In this document: one piece after another, positions 49,031 through 60,965 of the stretch
Position numbering within the stretch: position 1 is the first letter of the stretch
How the letters are laid out: every line of letters begins with the position of its first letter
Origin: Halichoerus grypus
Lineage: Eukaryota; Chordata; Mammalia; Carnivora; Phocidae
Reading direction: 5' to 3'
Assembly (NCBI RefSeq): GCF_964656455.1
Contig: NC_135721.1
Coordinates: 48,863,530 to 48,927,529, forward strand
Length of the DNA stretch: 64,000 bases
Notes under the pieces: model-generated
The model's database searches: none
Seen by the model: the letters and a program-made list of their open reading frames with translations, nothing else
Told to the model about the DNA's origin: nothing
Program-made: the position numbers and the translations under genes

Positions 49031-49799
49031 GTCTTTTCTTCTTTTATTAACATCTCACATTAGTGTGGCACATTGGTTACAACTGATGAACCAATCCCAA
49101 TGCATCATTATTAATTAGAGCCTATCGTTTATATTAGAGTTCACTCCTTGTGTTTTATATTCTGTGGGTACTGCCAAGTATATAATGGCATGTATTTACT
49201 GTTACAGTATCCTACAGAATAGTTTCATTGCCCTAAAAATCCCCTGTGAGTTGTTGATTTTCAGCCTTGCTCAGCTTTTTTCTTGTTTTGTGGATGGTAG
49301 AGAGGACTCCCAAGTCCCTCACACATGGGAGCAGATTCCTTTCTCTTTCTTGACTTTCCAGTTATTTGGTGATAGACCTCCTTGGACTGACCTCCTATCA
49401 TCACCTCATCTTTGCCCTTCTACTTCCTGGGAGATTTCCTCCAACTTATCTGGAACACATCCTTTGAGTATTGTATTAAGCTCTAATGTGCAAGGGAGGT
49501 TACACACTCTGGGTGTTGGTGTGAGAAAGGGGACCGATTTTCAGTCACTTCTGGTTCAGTTTCTCTGCGGAGTCTCTCTGCTCACATCTGTAGGAGATGG
49601 GGTGGGGTGTGGCCTGCTGAGTAGACTGGGAGGGGACCCAGGTGGGGGGTGTCCAGCTGCTCCACACAGATGCCGTATGCTGCTGCTGCCCAGGAGTCTG
49701 GCCAGGCAGCAGAGGAAAGAGCTCCGTGCACACCCCTCCCCTGGGGGGCGGGCTCCACCCACCCTGTGCAGTGCTCGTGTGTTAGGGGTCTCTCTGGGA

Positions 49800-50000
49800 G
49801 TGTGCAGTGGGAAGACCATGGCCTTTGGAGTGATGAAAACCGGCTCTCCGTCTCCTCTCTTCTTCCTGCCTGCCTGTTCTTGGATGCGTTACTTTACCTC
49901 TGAGCCTTGACCTCCTGCTATATAAAATCAGGGTGCTGGCTCCGACGCCCCAGTCTTGTTGCGAGGTGTACATGGGAGTGAGCTGAGAACCCGTGTAGTC
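49800..50000 (+). mobile_element. MIR, sense, diverged (intron 1)
   Basis: ACCATGGCCTTTGGAGTGATG, TTGGATGCGTTACTTTACC and TCTGAGCCTTGACCTCCTG read as a decayed MIR head and core. Confidence 0.65.
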
Positions 50001-50644
50001 CGTTGTGCCACACACGGGCTGCTCAGCGGCTGCTAGCGCTCTTGCCCCCCCCGTGGCTTTCTGGCTTGAGGCCCCTGTGTGCCGTTGTGTGCAGACCTGT
50101 TCCTGGTGGGGTCTGGATGAGTCAGGGACTGAGGTGTGTGTACGTGTGTGTCCTCGTGTTCCTGGCCCTGGGCCTCTGGATGAGCTGTTCTTTCCTGGGC
50201 TCGCTGGTGGCTCAGAGCAGAGCTTTGGCTGGGACGAGCCGAGGAGAAATGTGGGTAGGTCTGTGTGCCCCAGGGGCCTGGACGGTGAAGAGCCCCTCCC
50301 ACACCCAGCCTCACCCCGTTGGGCCTCAGAGTTTCAGATGGAGTGGGGAGGGGCAGAGGGGAGGTCTGTGAGCTCCCAGAAAGGGGGATGGGAAGGTGGC
50401 ATGAGTGGTAACTGCTGCGCTGCCCGGTAGCACCGAGGGGACTCCCCTACTCAGGGTGTGGTTTTCATCCCAATGGACAAGTTGTAGATAGTTTCTGGGC
50501 TATGCCTGTGGCTCAGAGGGCTGGGCCTGTGTGTCAGGTCAGGGCAGGAGCCTGTGGGAGAGGCTGTGGGAGGTGCCCGGCACCAGGGGACGGCGGGCTC
50601 CCCGGGCCTGTGGCCGGAGCTCCACCCCACCCCCCTTCTTGCAG

Positions 50645-51081
50645 GTGGTACAAGCTGCACTCCAAGGCCGGCAAGAAGGAGAAGGAACGTGGGGAGATCC
50701 AAGTCACAATCCAGTTCACTCGCAACAACTTGAGTGCCAGCATGTTTGACCTGTCCATGAAGGACAAGCCGCGGTCCCCTTTCAGCAAGATCAAGGACAA
50801 GATGAAGGGCAAGAAGAAGTTTGAGCTGGAATCTGCCTCCGCCATCCTGCCAAGCAGCGCCCTGGAGGACCCCGAGCTGGGCAGCCTGGGCAAGATGGGC
50901 AAAGCCAAAGGCTTCTTCCTCCGCAACAAGCTGCGCAAGTCCTCCCTGACGCAGTCCAACACCTCGCTGGGCTCGGACAGCACCCTGTCCTCGGCCAGTG
51001 GGAGCCTGGCCTACCAGGGCCCAGGCGCTGAGCTCCTGACCCGCTCGCCTAGCCGCAGCAGCTGGCTGTCCAGCGAAGGGG
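50645..51081 (+). CDS. RAB11FIP5: RAB11FIP5 coding exon 2 (end of C2 domain, Ser-rich linker)
   Basis: Encodes residues 144-289 plus one base. The acceptor is CTTCTTGCAG before G, giving the join Q-W-Y-K. It starts with WYKLHSKAGKKEKERGEI, then the last C2 strand (QVTIQFTRNN). A basic stretch follows (DKPRSPFSKIKDKMKGKKK), then the well-conserved GKAKGFFLRNKLRKSSLTQS segment and a Ser/Thr-rich stretch (NTSLGSDSTLSSASGS). The basic and Ser-rich regions are plausible kinase substrates, but no site can be proved from sequence. The donor is GAAGGGG before GTGAGT at 51082. The next intron is only 115 nt long, so exons 2 and 3 are probably recognised together or by intron definition. Near-identity to the human protein from memory makes the assignment secure. 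Confidence 0.96.
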
Positions 51082-51196
51082 GTGAGTGAGCGAGGGCCCT
51101 GCCCCCCTGGGGGGCAGACAAGGGTTCGGGGGTGGCCCCGGGCCGGGAAACAGGCTGCTCTTCCTGCTGCTAACTCCATGGGTGCTTCCTTTTCAG

Positions 51197-51896
51197 GCAG
51201 GGACTCCACCCAGTCCCCCAAGTTGCTCACCCACAAAAGGACCTACAGCGATGAGGCCAGCCAGATGCGAGCGGCTCCACCCCGATCCCTTCTGGACCTC
51301 CAGGGCCACCTGGAAACTGCCTCCCGCTCCTCACTCTGCGTCAATGGGAGCCACATTTACAATGAGGAGCCCCAGGCCACCCTGCGGCACCGCAGCTCCA
51401 TCTCGGGCCCATTTCCACCCTCCAGCTCCCTGCACGGCGGGTCTTCCCGGCCCACCGAGGAGGGGCCTCGGGCCACAGATGACTCCGGGGGCGGAGGCAG
51501 CCGCAGCACCAGCAGCTCAGAGGTGCCGCCCGGACCGGAGGAGCCAAGCTCTCAGGCCCAAGTGTTGGCCCCTGGTGCCAGCCGCTCTGGAGAGGAGGAG
51601 GGGGCCCGGCTCCCCGAGGCCAAGCCAGTACAGGTCGCCACACCCATGGTGGCCTCCTCTGAGGCTGTGGCCGAGAAGGAGGGAGCCCGGAAGGAGGAGC
51701 GGAAGCCCCGGATGGGCCTCTTCCACCATCACCACCAGGGACTGAGTCGGAGCGAGTTGGGGCGCCGTGGCTCTCTGGGGGAGAAGGGGGGTCCCGCCCT
51801 GGGGGCCTCCCCCCACCACCCATCCAGCGGGGAGGAAAAGGCCAAGAGTAGCTGGTTTGGCTTGAGAGAAGCGAAGGAACCAACTCAGAAACCCAG
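51197..51896 (+). CDS. RAB11FIP5: RAB11FIP5 coding exon 3 (low-complexity middle region)
   Basis: Encodes residue 290 (split codon) to 522 plus two bases of codon 523. It opens GRDSTQSPKLLTHKRTYSDEA, a hallmark of Rip11, and continues through SSLCVNGSHIYNEEP. A fast-evolving Ser/Gly/Pro-rich part comes next, then the conserved block VQVATPMVASSEAVAEKEG. After that come RKPRMGLFHHHHQGLSRSE with a four-histidine run and a GRRGSLGEKG basic-Ser motif. The end is SSWFGLREAKEPTQKP. No folded domain is recognisable; this looks like a disordered linker between the N-terminal C2 domain and the C-terminal Rab11-binding coiled coil. The donor is AAACCCAG before GTACGT. If the intron were retained, the frame would stay open for 96 more codons, to a TGA at 52183-52185. 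Confidence 0.95.
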
Positions 51897-54800
51897 GTAC
51901 GTCCCTGGCCAAACCAGCTTTGCTCCTCGGGGAGCATGCTGGGGCATTTCCAGCCTGGATTCTGGGGCAGGGAGGACGGAGCAGATGGGGCCCTCGGGCA
52001 GGCTGCTGGGGCTCTGGCTTTGCATGGTTGAATGGTGGGGGATACCACTCCCCCAAGGCAAGGCTCATTGTTGGCACATGGACACAGGTAAGTTGCAAGG
52101 GCGCAGCGCTCTGGGGGCCCTGTGGATTGAGGAGTCCAGTCTCCTCATGGGTTTCCCTTCCCGAGTTGGCACGCCTACCCCCTGAGGGAGGGAGAGGAAG
52201 GGGAGAAAAGCAGGGAAGGCCATTTGTGTGAATTCTTTGCTTCCCAGCTCCACCCCTTGCCCTCTGGCCTCAAGGTCAGGAAGCCTTGGCAGGTGGGGAG
52301 GTGGGATGGGGCCTCTACCTCAAACCCTCCATCCCCACCCCAGCTGCCCCAGCTGGCTCTGTGACCTCTTCCCCCTGAGAGATGGCCGTCAAGTCATTGA
52401 TGCCCCCACCCCTCTCTTCATGTGCTGAGTCCCCCCACGGAAGGGATGCAGGAGTCCTGGAGCTCAGGCCCTGGGAAAGCTCTCAAGAGAGTTCTGATAC
52501 TAATTAGGATTCTGCACCCAGTTCCACTGTGGGGACTGGTTTCCCACATGCCCAAGCCGTTCTCTGACACCAGCTGGATGCCATACAATTCAACTCAATG
52601 CTGACACTATTGACCCGGAGACGCATCAGACCCCACATAGGCTCAGTGCTACAGGATTGAGCCCCACCCCCACCGGCCACTTCAGATGCCTGCCGAAAGT
52701 CAGGTCGTCACATTGCTGCTGACCAACTGGCTATAGATCGGAGGTTCCAGTGACCCCCTCCTTCCTTGGGTTTGATTCATTTGCTAGCGTGGCTCATAGA
52801 ACTTGGAAACATTTTGCTTACACTGGTTTATTATAAAAGTCTGTAACTCAGGAACAGCCTGATGGAAGAGATGCACAGGACAAGGTCTGGGGAAAGGGCA
52901 CAGGGCTTCCGTACTCTCTCCAGGCACACCACTCCCCCTGCATCTCCACGTGTTCATCAACCCCGAAGCTCCTAAACCCCATCCTTTGGAGTTCTTACGG
53001 AGACTTCCTCACACAGGTACGAGTGATTAAATCATTGGCCATTGGTGGTCAGTTCAACTTCCAGCCCGTCTCCTCTGCAGAAATCAGGGTGGGACTGAAA
53101 GTTCCACCCTTCTATTCACGGTTGGATCCCCTGGCAACCACCCTCCATCCTTAGGGTCCTTTGGGGCTTTTTAAAAAGTCACCTCATCAACACAAACCCA
53201 GTTGTGGTGGAAAGGGGCTTGTTATGAATAACAAGATGCCCATTTCACTTTTCTGGCTCTGAAGCATTTCAGGAAGTGAGGACAAGAGACCAAATATTAA
53301 AAGATGCTCTTATTGCTCAGGAAATTCCAAGGGTTTTGGAACCTCTGAGCCAGAAACTGTGGACGAAGACCCCATACATACGAGAAATATACCTTTGGTC
53401 ATTCAGATGACCGAATCGCAGTATCCCAGCCCCGGCCCCCACCCTGGCCCTTGGTCTCCTCCTAACTCTGACCATCAGAGGCTGCTGCATTGTCCAGCAG
53501 GGTGCAGGGAGGGCCGCCAGGCGTAGGTCCTAGGAGCAGATGTCCCTGCTTCCCAAGGGCCTGGGGCCTGCGCTGGACAGGCAGTGTCTGCAGCGGCCCC
53601 CGCTAGTTTGGCCAGGTGGCTGTTTCTGCTCTCAGTGAGCCTGCCCCTCCCCTGTTGACGGGTCTGTGGGCAGGAGGTGGGGTACAAAGGCTGGGCACGG
53701 TGCAGAAGGGTCAAGAGAGAGGCTCCTACAGCCCCTCCCCAGCAGAGGGAAGAGGATCCCGTGGTCCTGGTTCTTTTCTTTCCCTGTGGAATTCGAGTCC
53801 ACTGAGAGGGTTCGGGGAGAGAAATGCCAGGCCTTTCTGGGTTCAGGCCTGGCCACCTGGCAGCCCCCTCCCGCCCCTACACCTCGCAGATGGGCAGGTG
53901 GGGCGGATCAGTCTCTGGGTGATGCCGCCCTCTGCCTCCCCGGCTAGGTACATCAGCTCTGTCCCTGCCACCCAGCCCCTACTCACCAGACCCCAGGGGA
54001 ACTGCTGGACACCCGCAGCTGAGGGAAGATGGGGAAAAAGGGGACGGGCCTGTGGCCCCGTGACAACTTAGATTTGTGGGTGGTACTATGGAGGGAGGTG
54101 GCAGGAGACCTGGATAGGGCATTTGCTGGGAGGAGCTGGGGGGCCTGGGTCAGATGGAACGCAGACCACGGGCTCAGTGCTGTTGTCTAGGGATCATCTC
54201 AAGGCCTTCTCCAGGACAGACAGATGCTGGGGGACATCTCTCGTGAGGTCATTTCTGTGCATGTGCCCAGGCTTTGGGCTCAGACCCCTGTGGGCCATTA
54301 CTTTGAGTGATGTTGGGACTGTCCTCACTCCTGCTTACAGCCCCTGTTTTCCTTCTCCTGTGTCTCCATGTCTCCCAACTGCCCTTCAGAGTCAAGTTGG
54401 GTCACTGATGGACATAAGGAAGCTGAGGTTTTTGCCCTTCTCCTTGAATTCTGAGCTTGTCCTCAGCAGGATGGAGGGCATCCAGGGATCTCTGCCCTCC
54501 CTGGGGTTCATCTGAGGGCGTAGGCCGCAGGGGCAAGAGTTCTTTGGGTAAAGTGGGCGGCCTGGACAGGCGTGAGACCTGGTCATTGAGCCCGTCGGCA
54601 TCACCCAGGCTCTGGGCCTTGACAGAGCCAGGAAGACGGCCAAGAACAAACGACTGTTGGTCCTGGCCCGGAAGGCATGCTCTGGGCTTTTGAGGTGAGA
54701 ATGAGAAGTGAGCTAATTCACGGCAGGAAGCTGTAGGTGAGACACCCAGAACCGGAGTGACTGAAGGTAGCTGCAGGTCCCTGCTGGGGCTCCAGCGTCT

Positions 54801-57800
54801 GTCCACAGGCCAGAGGTTCTGGGTGCCTGTGCCCCCGGGGCTACCAGTGTGGATTGCTGGGTGTTCCTCACTGGAAAGGGCAGCGGCGCCCTCTAGTGCT
54901 CCCACGTGGCACTGGGACCCCACAGAGAGGCCTGAAGCACTACGTGTTGGGTGCGCGGTATCCAGAAAAAAAGCTGCTGCTTTTGGAGAAGCCAGTGGCT
55001 GGGAGACAAGGAACAAGGGTATGCAGGGCTGAAAAGATGGTCCTTATTTTCGTCCTGACCTGGCCCTTGTCCGCTGGGTCCCATGGCCGTGTGTGTGCCT
55101 GGGTGGGGGAGGGGTGGCCGTAGTTGAGACTAAGGTCTGGGCCGCGGGACTCGGCCCTGCTCACCAGCCCACTGTGAGCCATGCATCCTGAGCTGCAGCA
55201 CGAGCCACTTACTGTGTGAAGACTGTCAAGACCAAGCGTGTTAACCCCACCGGAGCCAAATAGGGTTGCCTTTGTGTCGATCCCTCTCTCAGCCTTTTGG
55301 AGAAGAAGCTCCCTGTGGGCAGGCCACCAGAGCTTGCCTGCCCCATCCTCTTCACACTAACCATAGAACCCTGTACAGTAGGGGACCAAGTGTGGGATGC
55401 CAATATTTTTTAATTGGGGTGACTGTGGTACAACATGGGGGCAGGTGTATTGTGGTGGCCTTTGGTGGTCTGTGCATCTATCCCAGCCCCTCACCAGAAG
55501 TAGGACATCGAGGTCCCAAGGAGCCTGGAGTGTGCAGCGGCTGCTGAAAGCTCAGAGTCTCAGTGGCATTCCCCGTGGGGTCAATGAGGGACATGACATG
55601 TGTCCGGTGCCCTCGAGTTAGTGTGGCCATCCATCCTGTTGGTGCCTGTTTTCCTGCTATAGTTAATATTGCCCTTTTAGCATATTAAAAATGTCCTGGT
55701 TTGGAAGGTAAATTATGTGGTATCCCTACTTAGAGCTTCCTGGGCACCTCTCTGTCACCTCATTGTGCCCAGATGGTGGGGGAGGATATGTCCAGTCTCC
55801 TGGACACCTTTCCTGGGCATCAGGCCCATCTCAGGAGGGCAGCAGGAGCTCCTGCCTTTGGAGGGATGGCTGAAGGGCATGTTGGCTGGGGGCATATGCC
55901 TCGAAGGCTGGCTTTGGCCTCTTGGGGGACTGCCTCGTGGAGAGCCTTTGCAGATCCACATGCCACCTTTGGGACCAGTGCGTGGGAATGACAAGGACAC
56001 ACAGCTCGTGTCAGCCTAAGGAAGAGCTGTCCACCAGTGGAACCTGGACTCCAGCTGCAGAGGTAGCCTGGTGATGCTGTCAGTCGCTCAGCCACGGCAA
56101 TGTTTAAGCGGTGGGGGCTGTCAGAGAGAAGGGGTGATTCCTGCATTAAGGGGCAGGTTCTACCACTTGTCCTAAGGTTCCTGCAGGCCCTAAAGTTTTA
56201 CTCCCTCACGTTGCGGGGGCAGAGACATTTGGACTTCTCATTACTTCCCCCAACTTTGTTCCTAAAATAGAAGCCAAGTCTGTACATGCTGAAGTCCCCT
56301 GTGCATGGTGGGGGGATGGCACTGTGCTAGCTGGCACGGTGGGCCCTGTCGTCAGAGCATAACCTGCAGATATAACCACGTATGGCAATGGTCTCTGGTC
56401 TGTGCCAGATGGACTGGTAGGGAGGGGATATTTTAAAGTGAGAACCTTCAAGTGTGTACCTGGTGTGGAGCCAGGGCAGGGGACGTGGGGGGGGGAAGCG
56501 GGGGTGGGGGGGATGTCACTGGGTAGGAGGGATGGACGGGATGCTCTCAGAGGTGCCGCCAGCTTCTGGGAGTCTGCTGGGCCTGGAACCTGGAGTCTCT
56601 TCCTCGAGGGAGAGCCCTTCGCTGGTTCCATACCAACGGGTTTGTGTGTACCTCTGGGGAGCCAGTGGAGGGGAGGGTGCTAGCCTTGCCTGGGGCTCCC
56701 AGCCTACTTCCCTGCCGCTCTCCTGCCCTGCAGTCCTGACGGCCAGCCAGATTGTTGTCTGACCACAAGGGTGAGTGGGGCCAGGCCAAGGCTAAGTGGG
56801 GAGGGGGGAGTGTGCAGAGCTAAGTCAGGTGCTGTTTAATGTTGATGGAGTTCTCTTCCTTCAGACCCCTCTGGTCACTTGTCACAAAGGGGACTGGAGA
56901 GAGAGGTGGCTCAGAGTAGCCCTGTTCCTGGGGGCTGAGTCCTGCTGGCAGGGTTGAGCTGTGTCTGGTATGGGTGCTTCAGTGGGGTGGGGGGGGCAGG
57001 CCAGGGGCAGGGCCTTGACCCACATGGTGGTGGTCCATTGCTCTCCTTGGTCCCCGAGGTTGGCACGAATGCCTGGGTCTGCCTGTGGCCAACTTGGAGT
57101 AAAGGGGGAAGGGATGTTTGTGGGGGTTGGGACTCTAGGCCCAGGATTTGACCTCTTTCGGTATCTTCACCATGTCAGGACCACAGAGGCAGAGAAATGC
57201 TGGGAAGCCTGGTGGGGTTGGAGTCAACAGGACTCTCTTACCTTCCCGCCCACCCCCACACCACAATCTCTAGGAGGTAGTATGAGGCTGAGAAGTCACC
57301 CTTGGATGGGGAGTTACATGGCAAAAGAGTCAGGAGAGTCTCTGGAAGCTGGATTCTTAAGAGAAACCCAGGGTTTGGGACCTGGCTGTGCCCTGCCTGT
57401 GAGGCTGGGACCACCGACTCAGAGACTATCTTGGGAAGCCCACCTTTGCAGCTGGTTGAACTGGACTCCTTCCCATTGCCTGCCCCGCCCCTCAGTGTTT
57501 CTAGACAAGCTAGTCCGGCCTCTGCCCAGCTGTGTGTGTGGCCTGCTCTGTCTGGGCCCCGGTCCCCAGAAGAATCCTGGTGAGCTCCAGCCTTCCTGGC
57601 CTCCTTCCTGGCACCCCGCCCCCCCCCCGCCCCTGCCAACCCCAGGCTGCATTCCTCACTGGCTGGCTGCAAAGCCTGGCTTCTGCCCCCCTCCCCGCCC
57701 CCCCGGGCTTGCCCCCGGTGTTTCCCTGTGAGACGCAGCAGCTTGAATGGAGAAGATGAAAGCATAGGAGTCCTCAGGATGTTCACCTGGGCAGGGATCA

Positions 57801-58979
57801 AGGGATGGGGGTCTCGGGGCATAGAGTGGGGGCTGGAAGATGTGAAGCAGGCAGCAGGCGAGGCCACCCAGGTCTGGGCCTGACAGGTGGGCTCAGCCTC
57901 AAGACAGCTGCCAACCACTGCCAGAGTGCTAAAACTGGGGCGTGGGGTCCCCCTTTTTACCTGCACTGTCTTCCCGGTTTTCTGTCTCCTGGGGTTGTCC
58001 TGGGGAAGCCAAGAGCTCTAGTTTCAGAGTCTGCTCGTGCCCACAAGTCAGCCGTGCCCCATAGTTGAGGTATAAGCACAGGGGATGCCCCCTCCCCCAG
58101 CGGTCAGCGAGTGTTCTCCGGTGTCTGTGGTAGCGTGGGTCCACTGCCACGGGGTGGCTTTCCCAGGGGAGCCAGCGGTCAGTCTGTGTGGGGGCCCTGA
58201 AGAGGGCCCTGGTGACCTCCGGAGTCGCCGCTGCTGCTACATTCCAGGCTTCGTCTCCCAAACAGGGCTGCTTTCGAGGCTGGCCCGTGGGTGCCCTGGG
58301 GGAGGGGCACCCTCTGGTGGGCGCCTGGCAGGAGGTAGCCTCGGCAGTGTCTTGCTGTCCATCTGGGCAGGTGATGGTACCCCCTCCAAGAAACTAGAGA
58401 GGCGGGTTCTTTTTGTGTGACACCTTGTCGTGTCTGATGCCTGCCCCGTCCTTACCTCGTGTTTCTGCAAGGGGTCGGTAGAACCCATCTGTTCCCATTG
58501 TCAGAATCCCAGGGGCCCTGCAGGGTTCTATTCGTGCTGGCTTTGCCCAGCCGGATCTCTGGGCCTGGCCTTTCTCTGGCCTCTTTATCCCCTCCTAGCA
58601 GCTAGTATTTCTTTCCTCTCTCGGTCCTTAAAGGGATATAAGAGACTTTCTGATTGGTTCTGTGGACGTAAGTCTGGCGTTGAGTAGAGTCTTCAGCCTC
58701 TGGGCCCGTGGAAGAACACTTGGCTTGGGCTGGGATCCTGCCTGTAAACGGGATTAAATGAGCTCTGTCCAGCATCTTCCTCCTTGGGCATCCCCTAATG
58801 ATATTACGTGTTGGGGTCTTCCCTTGGCCCCCTGGCCCAGCGGCCTGAACCCAGCCCGTGTGAGTGTGGCCTTTGGTACCTGGCCCCAGGCAGGTGGGGG
58901 GCAGGCGAGTGATGTTCAGCAGGGCCGTTTCCGGTCTTGGCATTAACCAGGAGGCTCACGGTTTTGTCTCCCTCCACAG
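51897..58979 (+). other. RAB11FIP5: RAB11FIP5 intron 3
   Basis: A 7,083-nt intron with GTACGT donor and CCACAG acceptor. Its one clear repeat is an LTR-like remnant at about 52,490-53,420. The rest is GC-rich single-copy sequence. I found no additional exon with convincing protein similarity, although a small alternative exon could be missed. Confidence 0.8.
52490..53420 (+). mobile_element. LTR-type remnant (intron 3)
   Basis: A long pattern with TTTGATTCATTTGCTAGCG, GTGGCTCATAGAACTTGG, AGGAACAGCCTGATGG, CCATTGGTGGTCAGTTCAAC and GCTCAGGAAATTCCAAGGG, which I recognise as a frequent mammalian long terminal repeat of an endogenous retroelement. No internal genes are present. The family name cannot be fixed without a library search. 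Confidence 0.65.
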
Positions 58980-60965
58980 CCTGGACGTGTCTCCTCAGGT
59001 AGAATCTGACCCAGCTGCTCTTCCTCAGCACCTCCCCTGCTCCCCCTGTGCTCCGGCCCTCCCCACTCCTGCTCCCACCGCTGCTCCCATGCTAAGCACT
59101 AACCTTTTTGCAGCCGCCTCCCCCGCCGCTGTCACTGCCGCCTCAGCCGCCCCTGAAGCCACCCCATCTGGATTCTTGGGTCTCACCAACCCGTTCCTCA
59201 CCTCCATGCAGAGCAACCCTTTCTTCGAGGAACTCATAGCCGACATAGCACTAAACTGTCCTTCACCTGCTCCCTCTCTCCCCAGTGCCTCGAGGGCCAG
59301 CCCCACCCCCCTGGCCTCCCCTGGGAAAGCCCCGCCTGAGTGGGACGACACCTTCAACGTCTTTGCTGCCAGCAGGCTGCGTCCAGAGGCCAGGAGCAAG
59401 AGCCTGGCCCCTGCAGGAGGAGTGGGGCTGGAGGTGACTGGGCTGCAAGAGCAAGGCCGCGGGGCCATGGCAGTGAAGGCAGCTGAGCCCCGTGGGGCCC
59501 CTGGGGGAGGAGGAAGAGGCGGGAGCGGCGTGTGGCTGGAGCCCAGGGTTCCTTTGGACTTGGGACTGGACCGCCAGAGCACCAGTGTGGCTGACCCGGG
59601 GCCCCTGGGGTCGGTAGGGGCCAGCCTGCCCTCTACGTCCGCCCAGCTGCACCCGAGAGCCTCAGACTCTGAAGCAGACAGGGGGTCGCCAGCCCCAGGA
59701 GTGGAAGCAGGGCAGAGTCCGGCAGACAGCGCGACGTCTCTGTTTAGCTCCCCTGAAGTGATCAGTGTGTGGGAAAGGCTGCCTGGCCCAGACGATACCC
59801 CTGAGGGCCAGGAGGTGGCCTCCCAAGGCGAAGGCCAGCTTTTGCACGAGCTCAATACAGTCGACGATTCATGGCCTTGGGATGTGGTCACCATTTCTCC
59901 TGCAGCTGAGACGTCCTCACCAGTCCTGCGGGGAGAGTCTGATGAGCTGCCTCCTCCCCAGATGCAGCCAGAGTCACCAGAACCTGTGAGCCCCGGGGGG
60001 AGTGAGGAGCCTCCCCCTCCGGAGCCGGAGCCGGAGCCCGAGCCAGAGCCCAAACCTGAGCAGGTGTCGGACCAGGGACCACAGCCCAGCAGGCCACCTC
60101 CCAAGCCACCACGCCTCTTCACGCCCTCAGATTCCCAGGAGAAGGAGGAGGAGGCAGCAGCTATGGCGGCGGCTGCAGGGGGGCTGAGAAGCAGGGGGGC
60201 AGAGACAGGAGGAGAAGACAACCTTCCAAGTTCACTGGTTGCTGGGCCACAGGAGGCCGAGGAGGAGGGCGAGACACCTGGGTCAGAGTCTGACAGCCAT
60301 TCTTCCGGAACCCTGCTGGGTGGGCCAGGCCTGGAAGATGTAGTGGAGGGTGCCAGCCCTCCTGTGTCTGGGCCCTCCTTATCCCTGCCCACCAGCTGCC
60401 CTGAGGGTCCTACGCCCATACCCTGTTACTCAAAGAGCTTGGCTCCTCAGAGTCAGCAGATCTGGGGGGCTCCAGAGAAAGGAGAAAGCCCTGAGGGTCC
60501 TGAGGCCCAGAGCCAGGGACCAGTAGGAGAGGGGCTTGGGCCCCTGCCAGATAGCTCCCAACACACTGACCTCTGGGCCTCAGAGGAGAATGCCTTGAAC
60601 CCCTTCTTGTCTCAGGGGAGCCAGGACCCCCCCAGTCTCCCGTCCACATCCCCTCCAGGGTCCAGGGAATCTTCCATCCTCTCTGGTCCAGAAGAGCTGC
60701 CCACTCCCCCAGAGCCTGCTTTTCCACCACCCCCTCTCCCGCCCTGGGCCAGCCACCGCCATGGGGGGCCCAGCCCTCCATGTTCTCCTCTGCCTGGAGC
60801 TCAGCCCCTGATTTCTTCCTCCCCAACCCCTGGGGAGCCAGCCGCCTCCCCTGGGGGCTCCCCTGCCCCACCTGGGGAGGACCACGCTGCAACCACCCCA
60901 GCCTCCCCGCTTGTGCTTCTGCCCTTGGAGACACGACCAGCTGAGGAGCCACAGTCCAGTGCCAG
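58980..60965 (+). CDS. RAB11FIP5: RAB11FIP5 giant in-frame cassette exon (long isoform, NPF motifs)
   Basis: The open frame of 662 codons lies between a strong acceptor (TTTTGTCTCCCTCCACAG) and donor (GCCAG before GTGAGC). Both borders are phase 2, the phase in which exon 3 ends, so inclusion adds 662 residues (523-1184) and skipping keeps the frame. The canonical protein of about 650 residues lacks this segment, so this should be the long-isoform exon, comparable to the large alternative exon of RAB11FIP1. Visible motifs are two close NPF tripeptides (59188-59196 and 59215-59223, the second followed by acidic residues) and a third at 60598-60606. NPF is the ligand of EH-domain proteins such as EHDs. 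There are also five EP dipeptides (60022-60051) and an SH3-type motif RPPPKPPRLF (60091-60120). The rest is Pro/Ser/Glu-rich and probably disordered. Tissue use cannot be judged here. Confidence 0.88.

Larger units (their letters stand above)
30865..50644 (+). other. RAB11FIP5: RAB11FIP5 intron 1
   Basis: A 19,780-nt intron with GTGAGT donor and TTGCAG acceptor. It contains three Can-SINEs (42948, 44953, 48802), several MIR and L2 remnants, and A, T and GT tracts. I see no further coding exon in it. Short repeat-free patches at about 35,215-35,345, 39,262-39,380 and 40,640-40,720 are candidates for regulatory elements. The open frames scattered through the intron have no recognisable protein content. 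Confidence 0.9.

Noticed and set aside
59025..60419. 464-codon open frame on the minus strand over the long RAB11FIP5 exon
   Set aside because: It mirrors a GC-rich, stop-poor coding exon; the sense frame has splice sites, matching phase and NPF motifs, while the antisense frame has only low-complexity Gly/Ser content.
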